Shown: positions 1 to 6,470, counted from the stretch's first letter. The stretch is DNA of 8,338 nucleotides from Limnohabitans sp. (GCA_023260735.1 JALQUL010000144.1:1-8338); one strand, 5' to 3'. A program made the numbers and translations. Notes: generated by a model from the letters alone, not told the origin.

Positions 1-120
1 GATAGCTGTTTCTTCCACCGCCGAAGAACCTGCTCTATCCATCCAAGTTTTTACACTGTCACAGGCAAAACTACCTTCGTGTAATTCAGCACCACAAATA
101 CAGCGGTGTTGAGTCAGTAG
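1..120 (-). other. Fragment resembling a zinc-hook ATPase (Rad50/SMC/DndD-like), fused to aroG
   Basis: The 40 codons after the aroG block read LLTQHRCICGAELHEG and then a helical-looking segment, DSVKTWMDRAGSSAVEETAI. A C-x-C-G pair followed by acidic/helical sequence is typical of one half of the zinc hook in the coiled coil of SMC-like ATPases, many of which belong to defence or DNA-repair systems. The frame stays open and keeps aroG's frame and strand. It is too short to name a family, and no ATPase motif is in view, so this is recognition by pattern only. It could be a real recombination product or a chimeric join. Confidence 0.45.
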
Positions 121-507
121 ATCGTTAATAAGACCTTTCCAGCCCACAGTAGTACGTGGTTTTTCGAAATAAACACGCATCACAATTTCAAGCGTATCTT
201 TAAAACGATCACGCTCTTTGACTAAGCGTTTAGCGTAATCAATGGCTGCCTCTGTATCATGAATAGAGCAGGGACCAATCACCACTAATAAGCGGTCGTC
301 TTGACCGCTCATGATTTCACGAATGGCTTGACGAGAATGACTGACCAAGGTTTCTACAGGTGTACCTTGAATAGGGAAAAAGCGGATGAGATGTTCTGGA
401 GGTGGCAACACGGTGATGTCCTGAATGCGTTCGTTATCGGTTTGGCTGGTCTTATCAAGTGGCTTGCCATACCATGCATCTGGTGAAGTGTTGGACTTTG
501 CGTTCAT
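1..507 (-). CDS. aroG: DAHP synthase (AroG-type), N-terminal part only, running in frame into a foreign tail
   Basis: Class I 3-deoxy-D-arabino-heptulosonate-7-phosphate synthase condenses PEP and erythrose-4-phosphate, the first step of the shikimate pathway. I translated the minus strand from the ATG at 507-505; an AGGAGAA Shine-Dalgarno lies at 522-516 with an 8-nt spacer. Residues 72-84 read DDRLLVVIGPCSIHD, with the metal-ligand Cys at 80. Residues 115-129 read EKPRTTVGWKGLIND. Both are hallmark blocks of E. coli AroG/AroF/AroH. After residue 129 the expected P-(H/D)-MDNSF-like continuation is absent, and 40 unrelated residues follow without a stop to the window edge. The remaining catalytic barrel (further metal ligands His, Glu and Asp) is therefore missing here, and the protein as read cannot be an active DAHP synthase. 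The residue 1-129 identity is secure. The AroG/F/H subtype is not resolved; control by an aromatic leader is inferred from the upstream attenuator. Confidence 0.88.
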   Translation of the reverse strand, partial: MNAKSNTSPDAWYGKPLDKTSQTDNERIQDITVLPPPEHLIRFFPIQGTPVETLVSHSRQAIREIMSGQDDRLLVVIGPCSIHDTEAAIDYAKRLVKERDRFKDTLEIVMRVYFEKPRTTVGWKGLINDLLTQHRCICGAELHEGSFACDSVKTWMDRAGSSAVEETAI

Positions 508-582
508 ATGCTGGCTTCTCCTAAGGTCTAAAAGTTGAGGTTAAAACTAAAAAATCACAAAATAAAAATAAAAAATGAGGGC

Positions 583-617
583 AAAAAAAAACCGCCGTGC
601 TGTTTGCTGCGGCGGTT
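583..617 (-). terminator. Intrinsic terminator/attenuator in the aroG leader
   Basis: On the minus strand an 8-bp perfect stem, AACCGCCG (617-610) with CGGCGGTT (597-590), encloses a 12-nt loop and runs into a tract of about nine T (to 583). It lies between the leader peptide and the aroG start, so it would cut transcription before the structural gene. The 5' arm contains CCGCC (615-611), which can instead pair with GGCGG (661-657) inside the end of the leader ORF. This is the antiterminator alternative expected for amino-acid attenuation. Confidence 0.88.
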
Positions 618-643
618 ATTTGAAAGTGCTAGTTACTTTGTGA

Positions 644-709
644 CTATGCCTCTCGTCCGCCTAGGACAGAGAACCAAAAGTAAAAGTAAAAAGAGGCGTT
701 CAATTTCAT
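644..709 (-). CDS. Aromatic leader peptide controlling aroG by attenuation (21 aa)
   Basis: A 21-codon ORF runs from the ATG at 709-707 to the TAG at 646-644. Residues 7-13 are FYFYFWF, seven consecutive codons for Phe, Tyr and Trp (691-671). A pause hairpin, CTCTGTCC (671-664) with GGAC-G-AGAG (658-650, one bulged G), starts exactly at the last aromatic codon. Ribosome stalling there would mask its left arm and free GGCGG (661-657) to pair with CCGCC (615-611), preventing the terminator at 590-617. This is the logic of pheL/trpL leaders, here with all three aromatic residues as sensed signals, which fits a common-pathway enzyme. The Shine-Dalgarno is weak (GAG just upstream). The reading is mine; no homologue search was possible. 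Confidence 0.85.
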   Translation of the reverse strand: MKLNASFYFYFWFSVLGGREA

Positions 710-716
710 AAACTCT

Positions 717-772
717 AATATAGCACAAGAAAACCACTAAATGGCTTACAGACTTGCATAAAAATTAGTCAA
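717..772 (-). promoter_or_regulatory. Possible promoter region for the aroG leader
   Basis: Minus-strand TTGACT (772-767) resembles a -35 box, but the hexamers 17-18 nt further on (GTAAGC/TAAGCC) are poor -10 boxes. A better -10, TATATT (722-717), has no convincing -35 and would give a nearly leaderless start on the leader ORF. A promoter must lie here or upstream if the attenuator works; its exact position is uncertain. No terminator was found between tldD and this region, so read-through from tldD is also possible. Confidence 0.25.
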
Positions 773-791
773 ATAAATTTTTACATTAAAA

Positions 792-2321
792 TCAAGCAGT
801 TCCGCCTACTGTGAGGCCATCAATTCGTAAGGTAGGTTGACCCACACCCACAGGAACACTTTGGCCATCTTTACCACAAGTACCTACACCACTATCAAGA
901 GCTAAGTCATTACCAATAAGGCTGACCTTTTTCAAGCATTCAGGACCACTGCCAATAATAGTGGCGCCTTTTACGGGGTATTGAATTTTGCCATTTTCGA
1001 CCCAATAAGCCAAACTAGCAGAAAAAACAAACTTACCAGAAGTGATATCGACTTGCCCACCACCAAAATTACTAGCATAAAGACCGCGTTTTAAGCTAGC
1101 AATAACCTCTTGTGGGTCTTTGTCGCCTGCCAACATATAGGTGTTGGTCATGCGTGGCATAGGCACATGGGCATAACTTTCACGACGACCGTTACCAGTT
1201 GGGCTAACTCCCATTAAACGGGCATTCATACTGTCTTGGATGTAGCCTTTTAAAATGCCGTCTTCAATTAAAACATTGCGTTGAGAGGCATTCCCTTCAT
1301 CGTCAATGTTTAAAGAACCACGTCTATCGGATAAAGTACCGTCATCTAGAACAGTTACACCTTTAGCCGCTACTCGTTTACCAATCATGCCCGCAAATGC
1401 GCTAGAGCCTTTACGATTAAAGTCGCCCTCTAAGCCATGGCCTATTGCTTCATGTAGCAAAATACCAGGCCAGCCTTTGCCAAGCACCACACTCATTTCG
1501 CCAGCAGGTGCAGGACGTGCTTCTAGGTTAATAAGTGCTGATTGCACCGCTTCATCAACATAATGAGTAATTAAAGCATCATCAAAATAAGCTAAACCAA
1601 AACGACCACCACCGCCACTAGAGCCAGTTTCACGGCGGTCACCCGATTCGGCAATCACACTAACGCTAAGGCGGATTAAGGGCCTTACATCGGCAGCCAT
1701 AACGCCATCGGCTCGGGCGACTAATACCACATCGTATTCGGTGCCTAAACTAGCCATGACCTGTTTAATACGGGCATCTTTGGCTTTGGCAAGGGCTTCA
1801 ACTTTGCCTAATAGTTCGATTTTTTCGGCACTTCCTAAACTAGCGATAGGGTCGAGGCTGTTATAGAGGTCGCGACTTTTAGCGAGTTTGGCTTTTTTAA
1901 GATTGACCTTGGCTTGTTTGCCAGCACTGCCAATGGCTCTAACGGTGTGGGCGGCATCTAATAAAGAAGCCCAAGAAATATCATCAGTGTAGGCAAAAGC
2001 CGTTTTTTCGCCACTTACCGCCCTAATACCTGCGCCTTGGTCAATACTAAAACTACCGGTTTTAACAATTCCTTCTTCTAAGCTCCAGCTTTCAGAGCGG
2101 GTGTATTGAAAATAAACGTCGGCTTCATCGACTTGATGGCGTTTAATTTCTGCAATTAGCTGAGGCAAGGCTTGTAATTGCAAACCAAAAGGCTCTAGCA
2201 AAATAGATTGAGCAATGGTGAGTTTATCTTGGGTGTAGGCAGCCTGCGAGGCTTTAGCTGGCGCAAAACCAGAGCCTTGAGTGGCAGATTGCAAAGAGGA
2301 GAAAATAGTTGAATTAAGCAT
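792..2321 (-). CDS. tldD: Metalloprotease TldD (TldD/PmbA family)
   Basis: TldD pairs with TldE/PmbA in a cytoplasmic Zn-protease that degrades unfolded peptides; in E. coli it matures microcin B17 and processes CcdA. The 509-aa product matches E. coli TldD (481 aa) closely almost throughout. The HExxxH zinc motif is HEAIGH at residues 290-295. The family blocks TPTGNGRRESYAHVPMPRMT (374-393) and NFGGGQVDITSGKFVFS (418-434) are present. The C-terminal CGKDGQSVPVGVGQPTLR follows with Cys 482, which aligns with the third zinc ligand (Cys454 in E. coli). The N-terminus is about 28 residues longer than in E. coli, with no strong Shine-Dalgarno before the ATG at 2321; no nearer in-frame ATG exists before residue 190. 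The partner pmbA is not in the window. Confidence 0.96.
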   Translation of the reverse strand: MLNSTIFSSLQSATQGSGFAPAKASQAAYTQDKLTIAQSILLEPFGLQLQALPQLIAEIKRHQVDEADVYFQYTRSESWSLEEGIVKTGSFSIDQGAGIRAVSGEKTAFAYTDDISWASLLDAAHTVRAIGSAGKQAKVNLKKAKLAKSRDLYNSLDPIASLGSAEKIELLGKVEALAKAKDARIKQVMASLGTEYDVVLVARADGVMAADVRPLIRLSVSVIAESGDRRETGSSGGGGRFGLAYFDDALITHYVDEAVQSALINLEARPAPAGEMSVVLGKGWPGILLHEAIGHGLEGDFNRKGSSAFAGMIGKRVAAKGVTVLDDGTLSDRRGSLNIDDEGNASQRNVLIEDGILKGYIQDSMNARLMGVSPTGNGRRESYAHVPMPRMTNTYMLAGDKDPQEVIASLKRGLYASNFGGGQVDITSGKFVFSASLAYWVENGKIQYPVKGATIIGSGPECLKKVSLIGNDLALDSGVGTCGKDGQSVPVGVGQPTLRIDGLTVGGTA

Positions 2322-2468
2322 GACTACATTGTAGAGCCTAACGGGCTAGGCGTAAATGTTAAGCGAGCGTTACCTCCATTTTGAGGGGTTTTAAGGCAGT
2401 GGCTTATATGGCTGAGTTACTTATTTTTGGAGTTGCCAACAAAAATAGTGGCTAGCAACTCAAGCGAC

Positions 2469-2506
2469 AAGCGCAAGCAAGTCAATGGCTTAGCTTGCTT
2501 GCGCTT
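2469..2506. terminator. Perfect 13-bp inverted repeat after kbp, possible terminator
   Basis: AAGCGCAAGCAAG (2469-2481) and its exact complement CTTGCTTGCGCTT (2494-2506) enclose a 12-nt loop, 44 bases past the kbp stop. The stem is long and GC-containing, but neither strand has a real T-tract after it (TTAAAAG on plus, GTCGCTTGAG on minus). It may end kbp transcription, stabilise the 3' end, or be a dispersed repeat. A second inverted repeat, GAGTTGC...GCAACTC (about 2430-2461), lies next to it. Confidence 0.5.
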
Positions 2507-2549
2507 TAAAAGTGAGTGGTGCGTTGATGTATTGGGTGTTGCTTAAAAA

Positions 2550-3062
2550 TTAAGCAGGAATACGTAATTTTTGACCTGGATAAATTTTATCGGGATGACT
2601 AAGCATAGGTTCATTAGCTTTAAAAATTTTCATATAAGCGTTGGCGTTACCGTAGTAGGTTTTAGCAATAGCCGATAAGGTATCGCCTCTTTCTACATCA
2701 TGGTATTGGGCCTCGTCTTCAGAAGATTCTTCTTCCGATGCCACGCTTAACAAGTTATTAACACTACTAATACCAGCTACATTGCCACAGCAGAGAGTGA
2801 CTTTTTCGCTGGCCTCTCGTGTAGGTGCTATACCCTCAACTGTTACAGAAGAGGAAGGGCCATCTACTGTAACCACCAAGGCTTCAATACCTAAGTTTTG
2901 TTGTTCAATATAGTTGCAAATGGCCGCTGATGCTCGGTTGCAGGCTTCATCTAAATTGCTTTGAGCGGAGGCATCATCGGCAGCTTCGGTGGCTGCTGCT
3001 GCCAACTCTTTGTGGCCAAATAATTTTTGACCAGCATCTTGAATAAAATTAAAAAATCCCAT
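2550..3062 (-). CDS. kbp: Kbp/YgaU-like BON and LysM domain protein
   Basis: E. coli Kbp (YgaU) is a small soluble potassium-binding protein with one BON and one LysM domain. The 170-aa product starts MGFFNFIQDAGQKLFG, nearly the E. coli start. It has a BON-like segment at about 45-106 (VTVEGIAPTREASEKV...GISSVNNLL) and a LysM domain at 119-168 (ERGDTLSAIAKTYYGNANAY...PDKIYPGQKLRIP). It is 21 residues longer than E. coli Kbp, partly through a very acidic linker (EEESSEDEAQ, about 110-119) between domains. No signal peptide is seen, which agrees with a cytoplasmic location. The start at 3062 has AAAGG about 8 nt upstream. It is transcribed alone, divergently from kbl. Confidence 0.9.
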   Translation of the reverse strand: MGFFNFIQDAGQKLFGHKELAAAATEAADDASAQSNLDEACNRASAAICNYIEQQNLGIEALVVTVDGPSSSVTVEGIAPTREASEKVTLCCGNVAGISSVNNLLSVASEEESSEDEAQYHDVERGDTLSAIAKTYYGNANAYMKIFKANEPMLSHPDKIYPGQKLRIPA

Positions 3063-3412
3063 TTTTAAACCTTTGATTAAAGTGTAAATTGCCCCGTTTT
3101 TAGTCCGCTATTGGACCGAGATTTGAATGTATAGGTATTACCAAGAAAATAGCTTGCAAACTATTAAAGTAAATACTGCAATGTAGATAAATGGCTCATA
3201 AAGTTAAAAATATTGAACGCCAGTTTTTTAAATAGACAATAGTAATCATCATCTCATGTCAAAAACTCATGACTTACCGTTAACTTACTCATGCAATCTT
3301 GTATTAATATGAGCAAACTGTTTCAATACGCGATTCTTAGCCGGTCAAAAGCCGCCTAGAACTTGAGCGAAGCTTTTAAAAGTTGCCTTAGCATTTTTCA
3401 TTTTTATCCATT
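3063..3412. other. Divergent intergenic region between kbp and kbl
   Basis: This gene-free 350-bp stretch must carry promoters for both flanking genes. I see a minor GTCC-GCTATT-GGAC hairpin at about 3103-3116. The hexamer CTCATG occurs three times (3253-3258, 3266-3271, 3288-3293) near a possible kbl promoter. There is no small ORF with a convincing start and no RNA gene that I can recognise. Confidence 0.5.
3280..3307 (+). promoter_or_regulatory. Tentative kbl-tdh promoter
   Basis: TTAACT (3280-3285) and TATTAA (3302-3307), 16 nt apart, each match four of six consensus bases. The third CTCATG lies in the spacer and two more lie just upstream. The resulting untranslated leader would be about 100 nt. 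In E. coli this operon is controlled by Lrp; no Lrp site is recognisable by eye here. Confidence 0.25.
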
Positions 3413-4609
3413 ATGTCATCCTTAAAATTTACCCAACATTTTGCCGAACAAGCACAGATATTAAAAGAACAAGGTTTGTTCAAAAGCGAACGTCAAATTA
3501 CCAGCGCACAGGGCGCTTTGGTACAAGTAGCCAAGCAAAATTTGCTTAATTTTTGTGCCAATAATTATTTAGGTTTGGCCAATCATGAGCAATTAATTAA
3601 AGCTGCAAAACAGGGTTTAGATGAACATGGTTTTGGCATGGCTTCGGTGCGATTTATTTGTGGCACACAAAATATTCACAGCCAACTTGAAGCTGCATTA
3701 AGTGCATTTTTAGGCACTGAAGATACGATTTTGTATTCATCTTGTTTTGATGCCAATGGCGGTTTATTTGAAACTCTGTTAGATGAGCAAGATGCTGTTA
3801 TTTCAGATGCTTTGAATCATGCCTCTATTATTGATGGTGTGCGTCTGTGCAAAGCCAAACGTTATCGATATGCCAACAATGATATGGCCGATTTAGAGCA
3901 GCAATTAATTGCAGCTAAAAATGCAGGCGCACGTTTTATTTTGATTGCCACCGATGGTGTTTTTTCAATGGATGGCACGATTGCAAATTTGGCAAAAGTA
4001 TGTGATTTAGCCGATCAGTATGGTGCTTTGGTCATGGTGGACGACAGCCATGCGGTAGGATTTGTGGGAGCCAACGGTCGTGGCACTCACGAATACTGCA
4101 ACGTGATGGGCCGAGTCGATATTATGACCGGTACTTTAGGCAAAGCATTGGGCGGTGCTTCTGGAGGTTATACCTCGGGTAAAAAAGAAGTGATTGCTTG
4201 GTTACGCCAACGCTCTAGGCCTTATTTATTTTCTAACTCGCTGGCGCCAAGCATTGTGCAAGCCTCATTGGCTACCTTGGAACTGATTCAAAATGGCCAA
4301 GCCTTACGTGCGCAATTGTGGCGCAATGTAGACCAATTTAGAAAAGGTATGACAGCCGCTGGTTTTACCTTGGCTGGTAAAGATCACGCCATTATTCCAG
4401 TGATGTTGGGAGACGCTAAATTGGCCGGACAAATGGCTGAAGCTTTGTTAGCTGAAGGCGTCTATGTGGTAGGTTTTTCATTCCCTGTTGTGCCTAAGGG
4501 TCAGGCCAGAATTCGCACACAAATCAGTGCGGCCCACACCCCCGAACAAATTGATCATGTGATTGCTGCCTTTACCAAAGTAGGTAAACAATTATCTGTT
4601 ATTGCTTAA
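3413..4609 (+). CDS. kbl: 2-amino-3-ketobutyrate CoA ligase (glycine C-acetyltransferase)
   Basis: This PLP enzyme cleaves 2-amino-3-ketobutyrate with CoA to glycine and acetyl-CoA, the second step of threonine breakdown. The product is 398 aa, exactly the E. coli length, and aligns end to end. NFCANNYLGLANH lies at 47-59, the DALNHASIIDG block at 132-142 with the PLP-stacking His 136, VDDSHAVGF at 209-217, and the Schiff-base lysine is Lys 244 in TGTLGKALGGASGG. The C-terminus GKQLSVIA equals the family end. The ATG at 3413 has no clear Shine-Dalgarno, but the length supports it. It is the first gene of the kbl-tdh operon; its stop lies inside the first copy of a 30-bp tandem repeat. Confidence 0.97.
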   Translation: MSSLKFTQHFAEQAQILKEQGLFKSERQITSAQGALVQVAKQNLLNFCANNYLGLANHEQLIKAAKQGLDEHGFGMASVRFICGTQNIHSQLEAALSAFLGTEDTILYSSCFDANGGLFETLLDEQDAVISDALNHASIIDGVRLCKAKRYRYANNDMADLEQQLIAAKNAGARFILIATDGVFSMDGTIANLAKVCDLADQYGALVMVDDSHAVGFVGANGRGTHEYCNVMGRVDIMTGTLGKALGGASGGYTSGKKEVIAWLRQRSRPYLFSNSLAPSIVQASLATLELIQNGQALRAQLWRNVDQFRKGMTAAGFTLAGKDHAIIPVMLGDAKLAGQMAEALLAEGVYVVGFSFPVVPKGQARIRTQISAAHTPEQIDHVIAAFTKVGKQLSVIA

Positions 4610-4653
4610 GAAGGAAATCAATAATCTGTTATTGCTTAAGAAGGAAATCAATA
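4594..4653 (+). repeat. Perfect 30-bp tandem duplication spanning the kbl end and tdh RBS
   Basis: Positions 4594-4623 and 4624-4653 are identical. Each copy begins ATCTGTTATTGCTTAAG and carries AAGGA (4611-4615 and 4641-4645). The first copy encodes the last kbl codons and stop; the second abuts the tdh ATG. Without the duplication the spacing from kbl stop to tdh ATG would be 14 nt rather than 44 nt. Both proteins are unaffected, and tdh has two Shine-Dalgarno sequences, of which the second (8-nt spacing) should be used. Confidence 0.97.
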
Positions 4654-5679
4654 ATGAAAGCACTTGCAAAGCTACATCGAGAGCCTGGTATTTGGGCTAC
4701 AGAAGTGGAAATGCCAGAAGTCGGCCCCAATGATTTATTAATTCAAATCAAAAAAACCGCCATTTGTGGTACCGATATTCATATTTTTAAATGGGATGAA
4801 TGGTCACAAAAAACAGTCCCTGTACCCATGGTGGTCGGTCATGAATATATGGGTGTAGTAGTGGGCATGGGGAGCGAAGTGAGGGGGTTTAGCAAGGGTG
4901 ATAGAGTCTCGGGTGAGGGTCATATTACCTGTGGCTATTGCCGTAACTGCCGTGCGGGACGCGTCCATTTATGTCGCAACACCATTGGTGTGGGAGTGAA
5001 TAGGCAAGGCTCTTTTGCCGAATATTTAAGCATTCCAGCCTTTAACGCTTTTAAATTACCAGCTAATATTCCCGATAATATTGCGGCGATTTTTGATCCC
5101 TTCGGGAATGCGGTCCATACCGCTTTGTCTTTTGATTTAGTCGGTGAAGACGTCTTGATTACTGGTGCTGGCCCTATAGGCATTATGGCTGCCGCAGTGG
5201 CCAGGCATGTAGGCGCACGTCATGTGGTCGTTACCGACGTCAACCCTTATCGACTTGAATTAGCCAAAAAAATGGGTGCCACCCGAGTGGTCGATGTGAG
5301 TAAAGAAAACCTCACTGATGTGATGCATGAGCTAGGTATGAGCGAGGGCTTTGATGTAGGCCTAGAAATGTCTGGCATTCCAAGCGCCGTCACCAGTATG
5401 TTTGATGCCATGAATCATGGTGGCAAAGTCGCCATGTTGGGCATTCCTCCACCCAATATGAATGTCGATTGGAGTAAAGTGATTTTTAAAGGCCTAGTCA
5501 TTAAAGGCATTTATGGCCGAGAAATGTTCGAGACTTGGTACAAAATGGCCAGTCTTATTCAATCGGGCCTAGATTTAACCCCCATGATTACTCATGAAAT
5601 GCCAATGAAAGACTTCCAACACGGGTTTGAAATTATGGCTTCTGGGCAATCGGGTAAGGTGGTGTTGGATTGGTCTTAA
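4654..5679 (+). CDS. tdh: L-threonine 3-dehydrogenase
   Basis: This zinc- and NAD-dependent medium-chain dehydrogenase oxidises L-threonine to 2-amino-3-ketobutyrate, the substrate of Kbl. The product has 341 aa as in E. coli. The catalytic zinc region has Cys 38 (ICGTDIH) and His 63-Glu 64 (GHEYMG). The structural zinc ligands are Cys 93, 96, 99 and 107 (CGYCRNCRAGRVHLC). The Rossmann motif GAGPIG is at 171-176, with TDVN (194-197) ending the second strand as expected for NAD. All key residues are in E. coli positions. The start is supported by AAGGA at 4641-4645. It is co-transcribed with kbl; no obvious intrinsic terminator follows the stop, and accessory DNA begins soon after. Confidence 0.97.
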   Translation: MKALAKLHREPGIWATEVEMPEVGPNDLLIQIKKTAICGTDIHIFKWDEWSQKTVPVPMVVGHEYMGVVVGMGSEVRGFSKGDRVSGEGHITCGYCRNCRAGRVHLCRNTIGVGVNRQGSFAEYLSIPAFNAFKLPANIPDNIAAIFDPFGNAVHTALSFDLVGEDVLITGAGPIGIMAAAVARHVGARHVVVTDVNPYRLELAKKMGATRVVDVSKENLTDVMHELGMSEGFDVGLEMSGIPSAVTSMFDAMNHGGKVAMLGIPPPNMNVDWSKVIFKGLVIKGIYGREMFETWYKMASLIQSGLDLTPMITHEMPMKDFQHGFEIMASGQSGKVVLDWS

Positions 5680-5728
5680 AGGCTTGGTTTGCTGATTTTT
5701 TGCGTCTTGCTATTTATGTTATGCATCG

Positions 5729-5757
5729 CTACCTGGGGACAATTTGTCCTCGGGTAG
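5729..5757. repeat. Strong 14-bp hairpin at the start of the accessory region
   Basis: CTACCTGGGGACAA (5729-5742) pairs with TTGTCCTCGGGTAG (5744-5757) over all 14 positions with two G-U wobbles, around a single-base centre. No T-tract follows on either strand, so it is not a standard terminator. It lies 50 bp after tdh and just before the mazE remnant. It could be an operator, a transcript-end structure, or two abutting inverted ends of a lost element. Confidence 0.6.
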
Positions 5758-5771
5758 AAGTCCAGTTCGGG

Positions 5772-5990
5772 GTCACGTTTACGCCGTTTTTCGGGTAATC
5801 GGTGGTGTTGATTGTATCGGTCAACAGCTCCATCACATCGGTTATCAAAGTATCCCGAAATGGGCGTATCATCATAGAACCTATGAGCTGAAATGTATAT
5901 TTTGGGGCGTATCCGCAGATCACGCCAGAGAATCGGTACCGTGAAGTGATGGCAAGTTCAGAGCAAGGTAACGAAGTAGTGGTATGGTAA
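5772..5990 (+). pseudogene. mazE: Decayed mazE antitoxin
   Basis: In the frame that ends at the TAA of 5988-5990, pieces of a MazE/PemI antitoxin remain in order. FG-stop-SVVL (5790-5810) matches the WGNSVxLRIP swapped-hairpin motif, NGRIIIEPM (5859-5885) the RIVIEP strand, ITPENRY (5919-5939) and NEVVVW-stop (5970-5990) the toxin-binding tail. The frame holds a TAA at 5796-5798 and a TGA at 5889-5891 and has no start codon. Between 5886 and 5915 another frame (TYELKCIFWGVS) looks more MazE-like, so paired frameshifts are possible. The 3' end overlaps the mazF ATG by 7 nt, close to the classical mazE-mazF junction. No functional antitoxin can be read from it. Confidence 0.8.
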
Positions 5991-6340
5991 GCAACAATGC
6001 ATACATCTCATATCGTGGAGATATTCTATGGCTAGACTTTGATCCACAGGCATGTCGCGAACAACCAAGCAGGTGGCTAGCCCTCGTTCTTTCAGATCGC
6101 CAATACAAGGAAAGGTCTGAATTGATGTTGCTCTGTCCAATTACCTCACAATACAAGTCTTACCCATTTATTGTGGCGTTGCCCGAGACACTTCCTCCTA
6201 AACCAAGTCATGTATTTTCTGATCAATTAAAAAGCTTCGATTGGACAATGCGCAATGTGGCATTTATTACAAAGGCACTAGCTGATTCCGTGGCACAGGT
6301 GACAGTGTTTGCTAGTGGCATTGTTAAAGGCAAAAAGTGA
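5984..6340 (+). CDS. mazF: MazF/PemK-like toxin, full length but with an altered catalytic motif
   Basis: MazF toxins are ribosome-independent mRNA endonucleases neutralised by MazE. The 118-aa ORF aligns with E. coli MazF (111 aa). It starts MVS as MazF does, then has YRGDILWLDFDP (10-21), LALVLS (32-37), CPITSQYKSYPFIV (51-64, Thr 54 at the E. coli Thr52 position) and SDQLKSFDW (79-87). The hallmark RPA motif carrying catalytic Arg29 of E. coli is not kept: EQAGHRPA aligns with EQPSRWLA (26-33), placing Trp 31 at the Arg position and Leu 32 at the Pro. Arg 30 is one residue away and might substitute. Translation would be coupled to the mazE remnant, since the only upstream AAGG (5965-5968) is 15 nt off. 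With its antitoxin broken, the toxin is most likely weak or inactive; this is inference. Confidence 0.85.
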   Translation: MVSNNAYISYRGDILWLDFDPQACREQPSRWLALVLSDRQYKERSELMLLCPITSQYKSYPFIVALPETLPPKPSHVFSDQLKSFDWTMRNVAFITKALADSVAQVTVFASGIVKGKK

Positions 6341-6362
6341 GTCTTTGAACAAGAGTCTAAGA

Positions 6363-6470
6363 GGTCAAGTCTTGTATTGCAAGCTATTAAAAGGCTCTGA
6401 GCCGAGGTAAATTTGACCTTGTAACTCAGTCCATATACATTTTAAATGCCGTAATGCAAGATTTGAATCT
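6363..6470. mobile_element. Short inverted-repeat element, copy 1 (MITE-like)
   Basis: The left end GGTCAAGTCTTGTATTGC (6363-6380) is roughly complementary to the right end GTAATGCAAGATTTGAATC (6451-6469). The interior shares CTCTGAGCCGA (6394-6404) and the following 60 bases, loosely, with copy 2, but the roughly 230-bp transposase remnant present in copy 2 is missing. It is thus an internally deleted relative of the longer copies. It lies 22 bp past mazF. Confidence 0.6.

Noticed and set aside
301..486. 61-aa plus-strand ORF
   Set aside because: Antisense shadow of the aroG coding sequence.
1306..1563. 85-aa plus-strand ORF
   Set aside because: Antisense shadow of tldD.
4935..5183. 82-aa minus-strand ORF
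   Set aside because: Antisense shadow of tdh, covering its structural zinc and Rossmann regions.
5680..5728. Intrinsic terminator after tdh
   Set aside because: A T-run (GATTTTTTGCG) exists, but no stable stem precedes it.
5744..5944. 66-aa plus-strand ORF before mazF
   Set aside because: It lies over the mazE remnant in another frame. Most of it has no MazE-like sequence; only a short stretch (TYELKCIFWGVS) does, which fits a frameshifted pseudogene better than a gene.
5729..6156. Minus-strand ORFs of 60-78 aa over mazE/mazF
   Set aside because: They are antisense to the mazE remnant and mazF, with no RBS and no protein-like pattern.
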